Source of the DNA: Mesorhizobium silamurunense
GTDB taxonomy: Bacteria > Pseudomonadota > Alphaproteobacteria > Rhizobiales > Rhizobiaceae
Assembly (NCBI RefSeq): GCF_014843825.1
Contig: NZ_JHQR01000162.1
Coordinates: forward strand, 1 to 49,718
Length of the DNA: 49,718 nucleotides
Direction: 5' to 3'
This document shows positions 32,378 through 41,374 of the stretch, one piece after another (position 1 is the stretch's first letter; each line of letters starts with the position of its first letter). Both the position numbers and the translations under genes were made by a program. A model generated the notes under the pieces. The model was not told the origin of the DNA. It ran no database searches and saw only the letters and a program-made list of their open reading frames with translations.

Positions 32378-33207
32378 GCGGTCCTGTCGCCATTTCCGCA
32401 AAGGGACGTGGCAAGAGCCACGCTCTGGAGATCACTGACGTCAGCAAGAAGTTCAGTGTCGCCGGCCGTCAGGTTCAGGCGCTCTCGCATATCCATCTTG
32501 CCGTCGACGAGGGCGAGTTCGTCAGCATCGTGGGATCCTCGGGGTGCGGCAAGTCCACCTTGCTGCGGCTCGTCCTCGGCCTCGACACTGACTATGACGG
32601 AGACATCCGGGTCGATGGACACAGGGTGGAACGGCCGGGTCTCGATCGCTCGATCGTTTTCCAGGAGCACAGGCTTTTGCCTTGGCTCAATGTCGAGGCC
32701 AATGTCGCGGCGGCGCTGCGTCAAAGCGGGTTGAGCGCTGCAGAACGAGGCGAACTCGTTCGTGACCACCTGCATCTCGTCGGCCTCGATCAATTCGCCA
32801 AAGCCCACCCCGCCCAATTGTCGGGTGGCATGGCTCAGCGCGTGGCGATCGCCCGCGCGCTCGTGACGAAGCCGCGCTTTCTGCTGCTCGACGAGCCGCT
32901 AGGGGCCCTCGACGCGCTGACCCGGCTGCGCTTGCAAGACGAGCTGCAGCGGATCGTCCGGCACGAGGGCACGACCGCCGTGCTCGTCACGCATGATGTC
33001 GATGAAGCAGTCTATCTCGGAGATCGGATCGTCATCATGCATCCCCATCCCGGGCGGATAGCCACGGTTCTGCCCGTGACCGCCGCAGTGTCTCGCGACC
33101 GATCCGATCCGAATTTCATTCGGCTGCGCGACGAGGTGTTGTCCTGGCTTGGCGTGTCGCGGACTGGAAACGATGCTGGCGCCGAACTCGCTCGCCGCAG
33201 CGCCTGA
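32374..33207 (+). CDS. ABC transporter ATPase, SsuB/TauB type
   Basis: 277 residues. Walker A GSSGCGKST, Q-loop FQEHRLLPWLNVEANV, signature QLSGGMAQRVAIARAL, Walker B LLLDEPLGALD and H-loop VTHDVDEA are all intact. It energises sulfonate-type uptake with the two permeases, overlapping the second by 4 bases. The final stretch SRDRSDPNFIRLRDEVLSWL is typical of SsuB/TauB. Confidence 0.92.
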   Translation: MSGPVAISAKGRGKSHALEITDVSKKFSVAGRQVQALSHIHLAVDEGEFVSIVGSSGCGKSTLLRLVLGLDTDYDGDIRVDGHRVERPGLDRSIVFQEHRLLPWLNVEANVAAALRQSGLSAAERGELVRDHLHLVGLDQFAKAHPAQLSGGMAQRVAIARALVTKPRFLLLDEPLGALDALTRLRLQDELQRIVRHEGTTAVLVTHDVDEAVYLGDRIVIMHPHPGRIATVLPVTAAVSRDRSDPNFIRLRDEVLSWLGVSRTGNDAGAELARRSA

Positions 33208-33376
33208 CCGCCGATATGGCTTCAAGCAGCGCCTCAGACTCGTTGACGGCGGGATGTCGCAGTCCCAGCCGGCATCGACGACATGCTGCTCGACATTGAG
33301 CAGAGCTTCGCGAGCGTCTTCACTAGAATGCCGTCATACAGAGCCCACGTCCGAAGATCAGCTAAAGGAAGTTACA

Positions 33377-33898
33377 ATGGGATTTAAGTTCAAAGACGTT
33401 TTCACGGGCACGCAGTCCGCGCTGCGCAGCTCACCCGAAAAAGCTGTCGCAACCTTCTCGGCGCATTCCCGTTTGGGAGGCGGTGTGGACAGCAGCGTCA
33501 GCACCCGACAATTCACGATCAAGGTCGATGAGCCCGCAGCCCTTGGCGGAACAGACACCGCACCCAATCCGGTCGAATACATTCTGGCGGCCCTCGGTTC
33601 CTGCCAGGAGATCACATACCGGCTTTACGCGGATGCTCTGGGTATCCCGGTCAGAAGCGTCTCGGTCAAGCTCGAAGGAGAGATCGATCTGCGAGGCTTG
33701 TTCAATGTTGACGCTAACGTCCGCCCAGGCTTCCGGAATATTTTTGGTACCGTGACGATAGACAGTACCGCCTCCGAGGTCGAAATACAGCGTCTGAAAG
33801 ATGCCGTTGATCAACACTGTCCAGTGCTCGACATCCTCAAAAATCCGGTTCCCGTAAGCCTGGAATTACACCGGAACTTAGCTGCCTCATCGCCGTGA
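33377..33898 (+). CDS. OsmC/Ohr-family protein
   Basis: 173 residues from the ATG at 33377, preceded by AAAGGAAG. OsmC fold with the two redox cysteines in AALGSCQEITYR and DQHCPVLDIL. Family members reduce organic hydroperoxides or handle sulfur species. Its place about 170 bases after the sulfur-uptake ATPase suggests it protects against peroxide or reactive sulfur formed by the monooxygenases. Whether it shares the operon's transcript is unclear because of the gap. Confidence 0.85.
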   Translation: MGFKFKDVFTGTQSALRSSPEKAVATFSAHSRLGGGVDSSVSTRQFTIKVDEPAALGGTDTAPNPVEYILAALGSCQEITYRLYADALGIPVRSVSVKLEGEIDLRGLFNVDANVRPGFRNIFGTVTIDSTASEVEIQRLKDAVDQHCPVLDILKNPVPVSLELHRNLAASSP

Positions 33899-34276
33899 TC
33901 TCGGGGGCGCTCCGGCTTGCGCCTCCGCGGCACCAAGCGATCTGCTGGCCCTGATCAAGAAAATGGCACCGTGCCGCAGACGGAGCGGCCCCAGACCATA
34001 AGAGGTTTAAGAAGGACGTCTTTAGGCGCCTCGCGCTTCGATTCTTCGGCTGCGAGAGTCGCATGCCGCTCCCCCAGCTCGATGTTCGCGAAACCGCGCA
34101 AGGCTCAACAGTTTCTCCGGGCAGCTCGCTTAGGCGAGGCTATAATCAGACTGAGACCGCCACCGCGTTCCGAAATTCCCTAGCCGGCAGCAGGCAATGC
34201 TGCTGACCCTTAGCCTAGAAGAGACCGAGTTCATGACCAGGCAAGTTCCCATTCGGCCCGATACGGTCGTTCACCA
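33899..34276. other. Intergenic region without a recognised gene
   Basis: 378 bases between the OsmC-type gene and the convergent TIM-barrel gene. Short frames are present in several directions, none with a supported start and recognised family. I see no clear terminator hairpin with a T tract. Confidence 0.4.
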
Positions 34277-35116
34277 TCATAAGCAATTGCCTCTCAGGAG
34301 GCTGGCGGTTGCGTCATACACACGTTTGATCGCAGCGGGCGCCCCGGCCTCACGTGTAAAGGCCATCATCGGCACCTCAAGGGCAAGTGACGTTCCCGAC
34401 GGCAAATGGCGTAGAAAGCCGACAAGATCGAGCCCGCCTTCTCCCGGAGGAAGGCGCTCTTCGCGAGCTTGGAAGAGCAGGCCTTCTCGAGAGCCCGGAG
34501 GGGCCGCAGGAGCATCGCACAGGTGCACGAACGGCAGCCGAGCCGGCGGAATTCGGGACAGTTCCTCGAACGAGCTGCCCGACCTCATGAAATGCAAACT
34601 GTCCACCAGGACGCCACCGTTCGGCTGGGCCGCGTCTCTAATGAACGCCGACGCCTCTTTGAGACTTTTGATCTCGGCCCAAGGAAAGAACTCCATCATC
34701 ACGCCCATTGAATAGCGCGCGCCCAATGCGCATAGCGCCGAGAAGCGTTCGATGAGCCTCGTGCGATCTGGATCGTAGGGAGCAACAATTACGTTTGATG
34801 CACCAAGGAGAGCGCCGGTTTCGAAAAGCGGCTCCAGCGATCCCACATCCAGAGTCGGGGTAATCATGACGAACTCGATGTCGGAGACGGTCACTCCCGT
34901 ATCGCTCAAAGCCGATCGCGTTGCGCGCAGCACGGCTGGGTCGTCCATCAGGGGATAGGCAGGGCTTTCCGGGGTGACCTTGACCAGCCGTAGGCCCACG
35001 GACCTGAAACCGACCTCAGCGGCCGTGTTTATCAACTGCGGCGGTGACAGTGACAACGCTGTGAGATGGGCTAGTGAGAGTTCCAATTTCTGCCACCCTT
35101 CGAACTCAGTGCGCAC
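34277..35116 (-). CDS. Sugar-phosphate isomerase/epimerase-fold TIM-barrel enzyme (second)
   Basis: 279 residues of the same fold as the gene at 17323. Aligned features: LINTAAEVGFRSVGLRLVKV, ETGALLGASNVIV, the Glu in MGVMMEFFPW (likely metal ligand), the Asp in GGVLVDSLHFMRSG, the His/Asp in FVHLCDAP and the Glu in LALEVPMM. A GTG at 35116 is used; a TTG at 35086 after GAAGGGTGG is a strong alternative. It lies 46 bases after the SDR gene, the same pairing as in the first cluster. The substrate is unknown: dehydroshikimate, an inosose or a keto-acid sugar are options. Confidence 0.75.
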   Translation of the reverse strand: MRTEFEGWQKLELSLAHLTALSLSPPQLINTAAEVGFRSVGLRLVKVTPESPAYPLMDDPAVLRATRSALSDTGVTVSDIEFVMITPTLDVGSLEPLFETGALLGASNVIVAPYDPDRTRLIERFSALCALGARYSMGVMMEFFPWAEIKSLKEASAFIRDAAQPNGGVLVDSLHFMRSGSSFEELSRIPPARLPFVHLCDAPAAPPGSREGLLFQAREERLPPGEGGLDLVGFLRHLPSGTSLALEVPMMAFTREAGAPAAIKRVYDATASLLRGNCL

Positions 35117-35162
35117 TCAGCGGTCACGCGCGTTCCCGCGACGAGAAGAGTGATGGACGTCA

Positions 35163-35894
35163 TCAATACGTTGCCCGTCCACCGGTGACATCGAAGGTAA
35201 AACCGGTCGTGAACGTTAGCTCGTCGCTTGCCATCCACGCGACCATGGCCGCGATTTCATGAATTGTTAGAAAGCGGCCCATCGGTATCTTCGCCTTGGC
35301 AGCGGCTATGTGTTCCGGCGTCATCTCCTTAAAAAGATCGGTTTCTGTGATCGCTGGAGCCAGACAGTTCGCCAGAACACCGGTCCCAGCCAGTTCCCGC
35401 GCTAGCGACTTTGTGAAGCCGATAACCCCGGCCTTGGCGGCGGCATAGGCGGAAATGTTTGGCCCGCCTTCCTTTCCCGCAATGGATGAGATGTTGATGA
35501 GACGGCCGTAGCCACGGGCTTTCATGGACGGAACCGCTGTGCGACAGCAGTGAAAGACGCCGTCCAGGTTGACCGCCAGCACACGCTTCCAGTCCTCGGG
35601 CGGATAATCGCATGTCTCGACGACGGGTCCATTGATCCCCGCATTGTTGACCAGGATATCGATGTGCCCAAAGATATCCAGCGTCTTTGACGTCGCTGCT
35701 TCAACCGAAGGCAAATCACTGACATCGACCTCTACGCGGATGGCGTCTCCATCATCGCGACCGGGGTTGGCAAAGGCGAGATCCCAAATCGCCACCCTTG
35801 CGCCGTCGGCCACAAGACGCTGGGCAATGCCGCGACCGATCCCCCGGGCTCCGCCGGTTACCACTGCGGTTCGCCCCACCAGCATACCTGACAT
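35163..35894 (-). CDS. Short-chain dehydrogenase/reductase (intact paralogue)
   Basis: 243 residues from the ATG at 35894 after GATGAGG. Complete SDR: TGGARGIG cofactor loop, NNAGINGP, catalytic Ser in LINISSIAGKEG, YAAAK, and end FTTGFTFDVTGGRATY. More than half of its residues match the frameshifted SDR at 23784-24532, including a shared NGP...TC.YP..DWKRVLA...GVF.CCRTA block. That subfamily includes dehydrogenases for 2-keto-3-deoxy sugar acids and cyclic polyols. It lies in a cluster with a TIM-barrel enzyme, an amidohydrolase and a ribose-type transporter. Confidence 0.9.
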   Translation of the reverse strand: MSGMLVGRTAVVTGGARGIGRGIAQRLVADGARVAIWDLAFANPGRDDGDAIRVEVDVSDLPSVEAATSKTLDIFGHIDILVNNAGINGPVVETCDYPPEDWKRVLAVNLDGVFHCCRTAVPSMKARGYGRLINISSIAGKEGGPNISAYAAAKAGVIGFTKSLARELAGTGVLANCLAPAITETDLFKEMTPEHIAAAKAKIPMGRFLTIHEIAAMVAWMASDELTFTTGFTFDVTGGRATY

Positions 35895-35950
35895 TACGAC
35901 CTCATCTTTTCTTGAAATATCGAATTGACGCCGTCGGCTCCGCTCACGAG

Positions 35951-36985
35951 TCAGCTGGGCCGAAGGACGCCCTCTATCGTGGCTTTCGCGGCATCGGCGA
36001 CCGAGACCAGACGTGCATTTCCGAAGGCCGCCGTGCTGACCGCGCGTTCGCTGACTGTGGCTGCCGAAACCTCGGACGTCTTGCAAACAACGACCCGCGC
36101 GTTGCGAAACGCGCCCGCTCGCGCCATCTCCGCCTGATACTCGTCCCATTTCTCATCAGACACGATGATCTGCGTGACGGAGAAGTCCGGGCGATCCCAG
36201 CGCATGATTGTTCGTGTTGCCTGGCCGAGCAGCCAGCGCTTCTCGGTGTCATCGAACTGTGGTGCGACGCGAATGCTGAAAAGAGTCTCCGCCCAAGTCT
36301 GGTGGCCAGCGCTCAATGTCGCGTCGCTTTCCCACATCACGCGCTGGGGCCCAAACGCGTCCACGACGCGGCGTAACTGGGTAAGAACATCTGTATAGGG
36401 AAAGGGATCGGCAGAGAACTTCGTCACGTGCCCCCATTTCACCGCCACATTCGGATAAACGGCGAGGGCGAGCAGATTCTGCAGCGGCTGGAAGCGGTGG
36501 GGATCAAGCTTGTCCCAATTCAGCGGCATGCCTGCATGATCGATGACGAACTGAACGCCTTCGAAACGCTCGATATACGGCGTAAGTTCTGGAAGGCGAT
36601 TGGGCAGTATGACCCAGGCCGGTACTTCACATCTTTGCGCGGCTGCGAAAAGACGGTCGTGGCCGCCGTCACGGAGGGTTTCTGGCGCCGGTTGGTCGAC
36701 ACGGAACCCGAGCCGTCCCGGAACGCTGCGCACGGCAGCAACCATTTCGTCAACGTCGGGATCGCGGGGATCGATGCGGACCATATAGGCAAACCGATCA
36801 GGGAAGCCTCTGGCGGCTTGCTCCGCCAGCGCGTAGGTGCACCGCAAGGCGCCGTTCGGCAAAGTGGTTTTGGTCAGCGGCCAAAGATCGATGATGGCAC
36901 CATGGATTCCAACCGCGTCCATGGCAGCCAGACCAGGCTCGATGCCAAGCGCATTGAGATGCAGCTGAGCGTCTATGATTTCCAT
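35951..36985 (-). CDS. Amidohydrolase-2 family enzyme with a C-terminal extension
   Basis: 344 residues. The first about 280 form a TIM-barrel amidohydrolase-2 domain: IIDAQLHLN, VQFVIDHAGMP, VAVKWGHVTKF and RVMWESDATL. This family includes lactonases (L-fucono/L-rhamnono-lactonase type) and aromatic-acid decarboxylases. The last about 65 residues (from QIIVSDEKWDEYQAEM) read like a different, Rossmann-like beginning and are unusual for the family. One-base overlap with the permease gene stop (TGATG). Substrate unknown; a lactone is plausible given the sugar transporter and SDR. Confidence 0.75.
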   Translation of the reverse strand: MEIIDAQLHLNALGIEPGLAAMDAVGIHGAIIDLWPLTKTTLPNGALRCTYALAEQAARGFPDRFAYMVRIDPRDPDVDEMVAAVRSVPGRLGFRVDQPAPETLRDGGHDRLFAAAQRCEVPAWVILPNRLPELTPYIERFEGVQFVIDHAGMPLNWDKLDPHRFQPLQNLLALAVYPNVAVKWGHVTKFSADPFPYTDVLTQLRRVVDAFGPQRVMWESDATLSAGHQTWAETLFSIRVAPQFDDTEKRWLLGQATRTIMRWDRPDFSVTQIIVSDEKWDEYQAEMARAGAFRNARVVVCKTSEVSAATVSERAVSTAAFGNARLVSVADAAKATIEGVLRPS

Positions 36986-38184
36986 CAGGGCCGCCCCATT
37001 CCGCGCCTGATCGCAGCGTCGATGAGCAGCGCTCCTACCACCACGCCCCCTTCGACGACGTAGACCATGTCAGAGGACAAGTTCAGCAGATTGAGGCCGT
37101 TCTGCACGCCCCCGAGCAACAGGGCGCCGGCTAGGCCGCCCCACACCGATCCGCGGCCCCCCGACAGGCTGATGCCGCCAACGACCGCAGCCCCAATCGC
37201 CGCCAGAAGAAGCGTTCCAGTTCCCGTCGTATTGTCCGCGCCACTGGTGTAAGCCAGCAAGGACAGCCCTGCCAGCCCTGCCAACACGCTGGTGGCAACG
37301 AAGCCGCCCCAACGGATGAGGCCTACGCGCACTCCGCATTCCTGCGCGGCCAGGACGTTGCCGCCGATGGCATAGAGGTGGCGGCCACTGGATGTCTTGT
37401 TGAGCAGGTACCAAACGATGCCGGTGATGAGGAGGACAATCCCGGTAAGGGCCGGAACGCCACCGCCCGCGTCGAGATAGAGAATGACGGAGACTGCCAG
37501 GATCGGTGGCAAAAGCACCTGAACAAAGCGCGCCTTCTCGTTGCCGCGGTTCGCGCCGCTCTCGCTCGGCTGACGCGTCAGCAATGTCGCTAGGACGCCC
37601 AAGATGCCCACCGTCGTTGCCACGCCGATAGACAGCCAAAGAGGTATGCGCAGGATCGCCAAATCTGTGACGATCGGCGAATCCACCGCGATGTAGCCGC
37701 TCGGCTGAAGGACCCTTTGCTGCAGCCCATAGCAGACGAGGAAGCCCGCTAGCGTGACGACGAAAGAGCGAACGCCGGCTACAACGACCAGAGCTCCTTG
37801 GATCATACCCACGAACCCGCAGGCGACGAGGGTTACCAGGATGGCCGCGAACCAAGGCATTCCACTGGCCATCAGGCTCGCAGCTATCGCCGCGCCGAGC
37901 CCCGCGACCGAGCCGAGCGACAGGTCGATCTCGCCCATCAGGATCATGATGCAAGAGGCGACCGCGACCAGGGCAAGCGGCGACGTCTCCGTCAGTAGGT
38001 TCACCAGATTTCCGGGGCTGAGGAACAGGCCCGACAAGGACTCGAAAGTCACGGCCGTGATCAGCAGCGCCGCGACCAAGGGCAGGAGCTGGCGCATGTT
38101 GCGCGACCTGCGTAACGCCGCGCCCAGGCTGGAAGAGAAAGTGGCGCCCCGGGCGCCGCGACCAGGCAGATCCATCATAATCAT
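36985..38184 (-). CDS. Ribose/autoinducer-type ABC transporter permease
   Basis: 399 residues with about ten membrane helices. RbsC-family signs are EIDLSLGSVAGLGAAIAASL and a later GAAVVGGISLSGGRGSVWGG. An inserted polar stretch of about 25 residues (TRQPSESGANRGNEKARF) lies in the middle. It overlaps the ATPase stop by 4 bases and the amidohydrolase start by 1 base. It imports a sugar-like compound together with the ATPase at 38181 and the binding protein at 39017. Confidence 0.9.
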   Translation of the reverse strand: MIMMDLPGRGARGATFSSSLGAALRRSRNMRQLLPLVAALLITAVTFESLSGLFLSPGNLVNLLTETSPLALVAVASCIMILMGEIDLSLGSVAGLGAAIAASLMASGMPWFAAILVTLVACGFVGMIQGALVVVAGVRSFVVTLAGFLVCYGLQQRVLQPSGYIAVDSPIVTDLAILRIPLWLSIGVATTVGILGVLATLLTRQPSESGANRGNEKARFVQVLLPPILAVSVILYLDAGGGVPALTGIVLLITGIVWYLLNKTSSGRHLYAIGGNVLAAQECGVRVGLIRWGGFVATSVLAGLAGLSLLAYTSGADNTTGTGTLLLAAIGAAVVGGISLSGGRGSVWGGLAGALLLGGVQNGLNLLNLSSDMVYVVEGGVVVGALLIDAAIRRGMGRP

Positions 38185-39014
38185 AGGCCACCTTCCCGAT
38201 GCATCGTTCCGACCGGCCTGTAGCTCTTCACGCCGACGATCGCGGAGACGACCTCCTCCTCCGTGGTTTTCCGCCGATCGAACGTCTTCACCACGGTCCC
38301 GTGCAACATGACTGCTATGTGGTCCGACACCGCGAACACCTCACGCAAATTATGCGAGATAATGAGGATTGCCGTCCCGGCGTCGCGCAGTTGTTCCACG
38401 GCCTTCAGGACTTGCGTAGCCTGCTTGACCCCCAGCGCCGCCGTTGGCTCGTCCAGGATCAGGAGCCGGGCGGCCTGCCGTACGGCGCGCGCAATAGCCA
38501 CAGTCTGGCGCTGTCCGCCGGAAAGAACCTCCACGGGCTGCGCAAGGTCCTGGATTGTCGTGGCATCAAGTCGGTTAAGGGCCTGCCGCGTGATCTGAGC
38601 CATATATGGGCGGTTCAGAAGAGGTAGCCGCATCGAACCGAGGCGCCAGTATACTTCGTCGCCGAGGAAGCAATTCTCCACGACATCCAAAGATCCGACC
38701 AGTGCCAAGTCCTGGAAGACAGTGTGGATGCCGTGTTCGCGCGCCATTCGGGGATTGGCAATGTCGACTGGCTTGCCTGCAACCCGCAACGTCCCGCTGT
38801 CAGGACGTACAACCCCCGAGATGACCTTGACCAGGGAACTCTTGCCGGCGCCGTTGTCGCCGACAAGAGCTGTAACCTTGCCCGCGGGAAGCGAGAGACT
38901 GGCACCGTCGAGCGCCGTAATCGCCCCATAGCGCTTGACGATCGCGTCCGCCTCGACCGCCAGCGGGTCGTGCTGGTGTGTACTTGACATAATCTCGCGC
39001 TCCGGCTCGGCCAT
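38181..39014 (-). CDS. Ribose-type ABC transporter ATPase, single domain
   Basis: 277 residues from the ATG at 39014, two bases after the binding protein stop. Walker A GDNGAGKSS, signature VEVLSGGQRQTVAIARAV and Walker B LLILDEPTAALG are intact. RbsA-type ATPases usually carry two ATPase halves (about 500 residues); this one has a single half, as in the related FrcA-type transporters. It therefore likely works as a homodimer. Confidence 0.88.
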   Translation of the reverse strand: MAEPEREIMSSTHQHDPLAVEADAIVKRYGAITALDGASLSLPAGKVTALVGDNGAGKSSLVKVISGVVRPDSGTLRVAGKPVDIANPRMAREHGIHTVFQDLALVGSLDVVENCFLGDEVYWRLGSMRLPLLNRPYMAQITRQALNRLDATTIQDLAQPVEVLSGGQRQTVAIARAVRQAARLLILDEPTAALGVKQATQVLKAVEQLRDAGTAILIISHNLREVFAVSDHIAVMLHGTVVKTFDRRKTTEEEVVSAIVGVKSYRPVGTMHREGGL

Positions 39015-39016
39015 TG

Positions 39017-40099
39017 TCAATTACACGGCGCGCCGACCGACGAGGGCATACCCTGGCAGAGTTGCTCGCGCGTCGCCATGCCATCTTTGATGACGAGATC
39101 GATGTTGCTGCGGTCGATCGCGGTGACCGGTGTGGGACGGAAAGGCACTTTCTCTGAGCCAATAACCTGCTGCTTTGCGTAGAAGCCGTCCGGAACAGGT
39201 TTGTCAGCGAGCCGATAAGCGGTCGCGGCGGCCAACGACTGTGCTTCATAATACAGGTTGCGATAGGCGGTGGCAGTTTGGGTTCCCTGAAGGATGGCAC
39301 GCAGCCCCGCGATCGAACCGTCTTGCCCGATCACCATGACTTTCTTTTCGAGCCCGGCAGTGCGCAGCGCCGGAAGCGCGCCTTGGGCCATGTCGTCGTT
39401 GCCCATGATAAGGACGTCTACCCTGTTGGCGGTGAGGATTGACGACACCTGGGCTTGCGCCTTGGCGGTTAGCCAGCCTTCCGCTGAACGATCGGCGAGC
39501 AGCTTGAAGCGGCCGCTGTCGAAGGCTGGCTGAAGAACGCTTAGCATGCCCTCGTGCTGCAAACGGGCGTAGGTGGTGGACAGGTCACCGTTGACGATGG
39601 CTATTCGACTGCCTTCTTTTGCGTGATCCAGCACATACTGGCCCTGCGCCTTTCCGATTTCGGCAGGATCGGTGCCAACGAGGCCGGCAACGGAATCCTT
39701 CACGATAGCATTGGGGATGAAGATATAGAGGAGTACCGGGACCTTGGCCGCGTGCGCGGCGCTCAGGATCGCATTTGGGGCATCTTGGAACGCAGCGATC
39801 GCGAGTGCGTTCGCACCCGAAACGAGCGCCGACTTCGCCATCGAGACCTGGTTTGCTGCATTGCCCTGCGGGTCATAGGTCTTGACCTCAATATTGGGCG
39901 CATAAACCGCCATCCACTTCTTGAAGACGGGGAAGTCGATCTCGTTCCAACGACTGACCGTGCCACTATACCCGACGAACGCGACAGCACCCTTTTCATT
40001 GAATATTGGAGCTTCGTCAGCGCCCCAAGAAGCGCTTGAGACCAGTCCCGCGATAAGCGTGAGTGTCGCGCAGAAGGCGCGTCTGCCGATATTTTGCAT
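39017..40099 (-). CDS. Sugar-type ABC transporter binding protein
   Basis: 360 residues from the ATG at 40099, chosen for a strong GGGAGGAATAAG site; a longer reading to 40171 lacks this. Signal peptide (cleavage after SASWGA). Periplasmic-binding protein type 1 (RbsB-like): VAFVGYSG, the KSALVSGANALAIAAFQDAP motif, VLIMGNDDMAQGALPAL and VMVIGQDGSIAGLRAI. It delivers its ligand to the permease and ATPase that follow. First gene of the operon, divergent from the LysR regulator. Confidence 0.9.
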   Translation of the reverse strand: MQNIGRRAFCATLTLIAGLVSSASWGADEAPIFNEKGAVAFVGYSGTVSRWNEIDFPVFKKWMAVYAPNIEVKTYDPQGNAANQVSMAKSALVSGANALAIAAFQDAPNAILSAAHAAKVPVLLYIFIPNAIVKDSVAGLVGTDPAEIGKAQGQYVLDHAKEGSRIAIVNGDLSTTYARLQHEGMLSVLQPAFDSGRFKLLADRSAEGWLTAKAQAQVSSILTANRVDVLIMGNDDMAQGALPALRTAGLEKKVMVIGQDGSIAGLRAILQGTQTATAYRNLYYEAQSLAAATAYRLADKPVPDGFYAKQQVIGSEKVPFRPTPVTAIDRSNIDLVIKDGMATREQLCQGMPSSVGAPCN

Positions 40100-40226
40100 C
40101 TTATTCCTCCCGTGATGCGATGATGCTCTGCGCCTACCGGCCCTCCCAAGAAAGTCGCACAGCCTCATCATGACCCGGGGTACAAGGAGCCAGCCACCTT
40201 GTCGACTAGCGCCACAGAATGTGCAA

Positions 40227-40243
40227 TATTACGATTCATAATA
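40227..40243. promoter_or_regulatory. LysR-type palindrome (T-N11-A class)
   Basis: TATTA-CGATTCA-TAATA lies in the gap between the divergent LysR gene and the binding-protein operon. Its arms are perfect over five bases and it contains a T-N11-A core, as expected for a LysR-type site that controls both directions. Confidence 0.5.
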
Positions 40244-40322
40244 GGGCTGCTAAAATCTCCTGCTCCGCCAGACGCAGTGCAGCGCGCGCAGGATTGCCGT
40301 TGATCAAGGTCGGAGGCGTTAC

Positions 40323-41270
40323 ATGATTCCCCTTGACGGCGAGGTCGCGCTTCTCGATGTCAAGATGCTCCTCCTGTTCGAGACACTCTATGAGACGCGA
40401 AGCGTGACCGGATGTGCCGAGCGTCTCGGTTGGAGCCAGCCCACAGTTAGCGTCTGGCTGAAGCGCCTGCGGTCCGTCCTGCAGGATCCTCTGTTCGTTC
40501 GCACCCCATCCGGCATGCAGCCCACGTCGCGTGCGGAAGCCTTGATCGGCACTTGCCGAGCGGCGCTGGTCTCGATCCGGCGTTTGGGCACTGCTGACAC
40601 GGCATTCGATCCCGCTACGGCGCGCCGCACCTTTCGCATCTGCATGATGGATGCGAGCCAGGTCACGCTTCTTCCCCGCCTGCTGCGCCGGATCCAGGAT
40701 GCGGCGCCGCAGGTGCGCATCGAGGCGGATCGGATCGGCAGCGATGTGGCCGAAGCCCTGCTGGCGGGCGATGCGGATCTTGCGATCGGCCTGTTGCCGA
40801 AGCTAGAATCCGGTTTCTATCAGCAGACGCTCTACACGGAGAACTGGGTCTGCCTCGTCCGAAAGGACCATCCTAGAATCGGCGGCGAGCTTACACTTCA
40901 GGACTATGCCGCCGAGGGCCACGTGAGCGTGGCGTCCGGCGCGAGCCGCCGGCTGCTGGAGGAGACTTTGAAAGCCGCGCGGCTGGAACGTCGCATCATG
41001 CTCGAGCTTCCCGGCTTTCTTGGTGTGCCGGCGACCCTTGCCGTTGGCGACCTGATCGCGACGCTCCCCCGGCTCATCGGCCGGACTTTAGGCAAGGCTG
41101 CGGACCTGCGTGTATTAAATTGCCCAATTTCGCTTCCATCATACGAGATTAGGCAGCACTGGCATGAACGATATCACCATGATCCGGCAAGCCAGTGGCT
41201 GCGCGGCCTTTGCGCTGACCTCTTCCAGCGCGAGTTCGCCCTGGAGCACTCCCGTTCTGCGCGATCGTGA
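40323..41270 (+). CDS. LysR-type transcriptional regulator
   Basis: 315 residues. The N-terminal helix-turn-helix reads MLLLFETLYETRSVTGCAER, then LGWSQPTVSVWLKRLRSVLQ; the DPLFVRTPSGMQPTSRAEAL element is typical of NodD/SyrM-like LysR proteins. The effector domain covers about residues 95-300. It is divergent from the ribose-type transporter, SDR and amidohydrolase operon and likely regulates it. The frame is intact. Confidence 0.88.
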   Translation: MIPLDGEVALLDVKMLLLFETLYETRSVTGCAERLGWSQPTVSVWLKRLRSVLQDPLFVRTPSGMQPTSRAEALIGTCRAALVSIRRLGTADTAFDPATARRTFRICMMDASQVTLLPRLLRRIQDAAPQVRIEADRIGSDVAEALLAGDADLAIGLLPKLESGFYQQTLYTENWVCLVRKDHPRIGGELTLQDYAAEGHVSVASGASRRLLEETLKAARLERRIMLELPGFLGVPATLAVGDLIATLPRLIGRTLGKAADLRVLNCPISLPSYEIRQHWHERYHHDPASQWLRGLCADLFQREFALEHSRSARS

Positions 41271-41374
41271 CGACCGTCATCATCATTCCGCGATAACCGC
41301 CAATGCGGAAATCTCGCTCGGTTCCGCGACTTGGTCCCCAGGGCACGCGCGAAAGAACCTGACCGCGGAATCTA

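Noticed and set aside
36428..37063. 211-codon open frame on the plus strand
   Set aside because: Antisense to the amidohydrolase; no start signal or domain.
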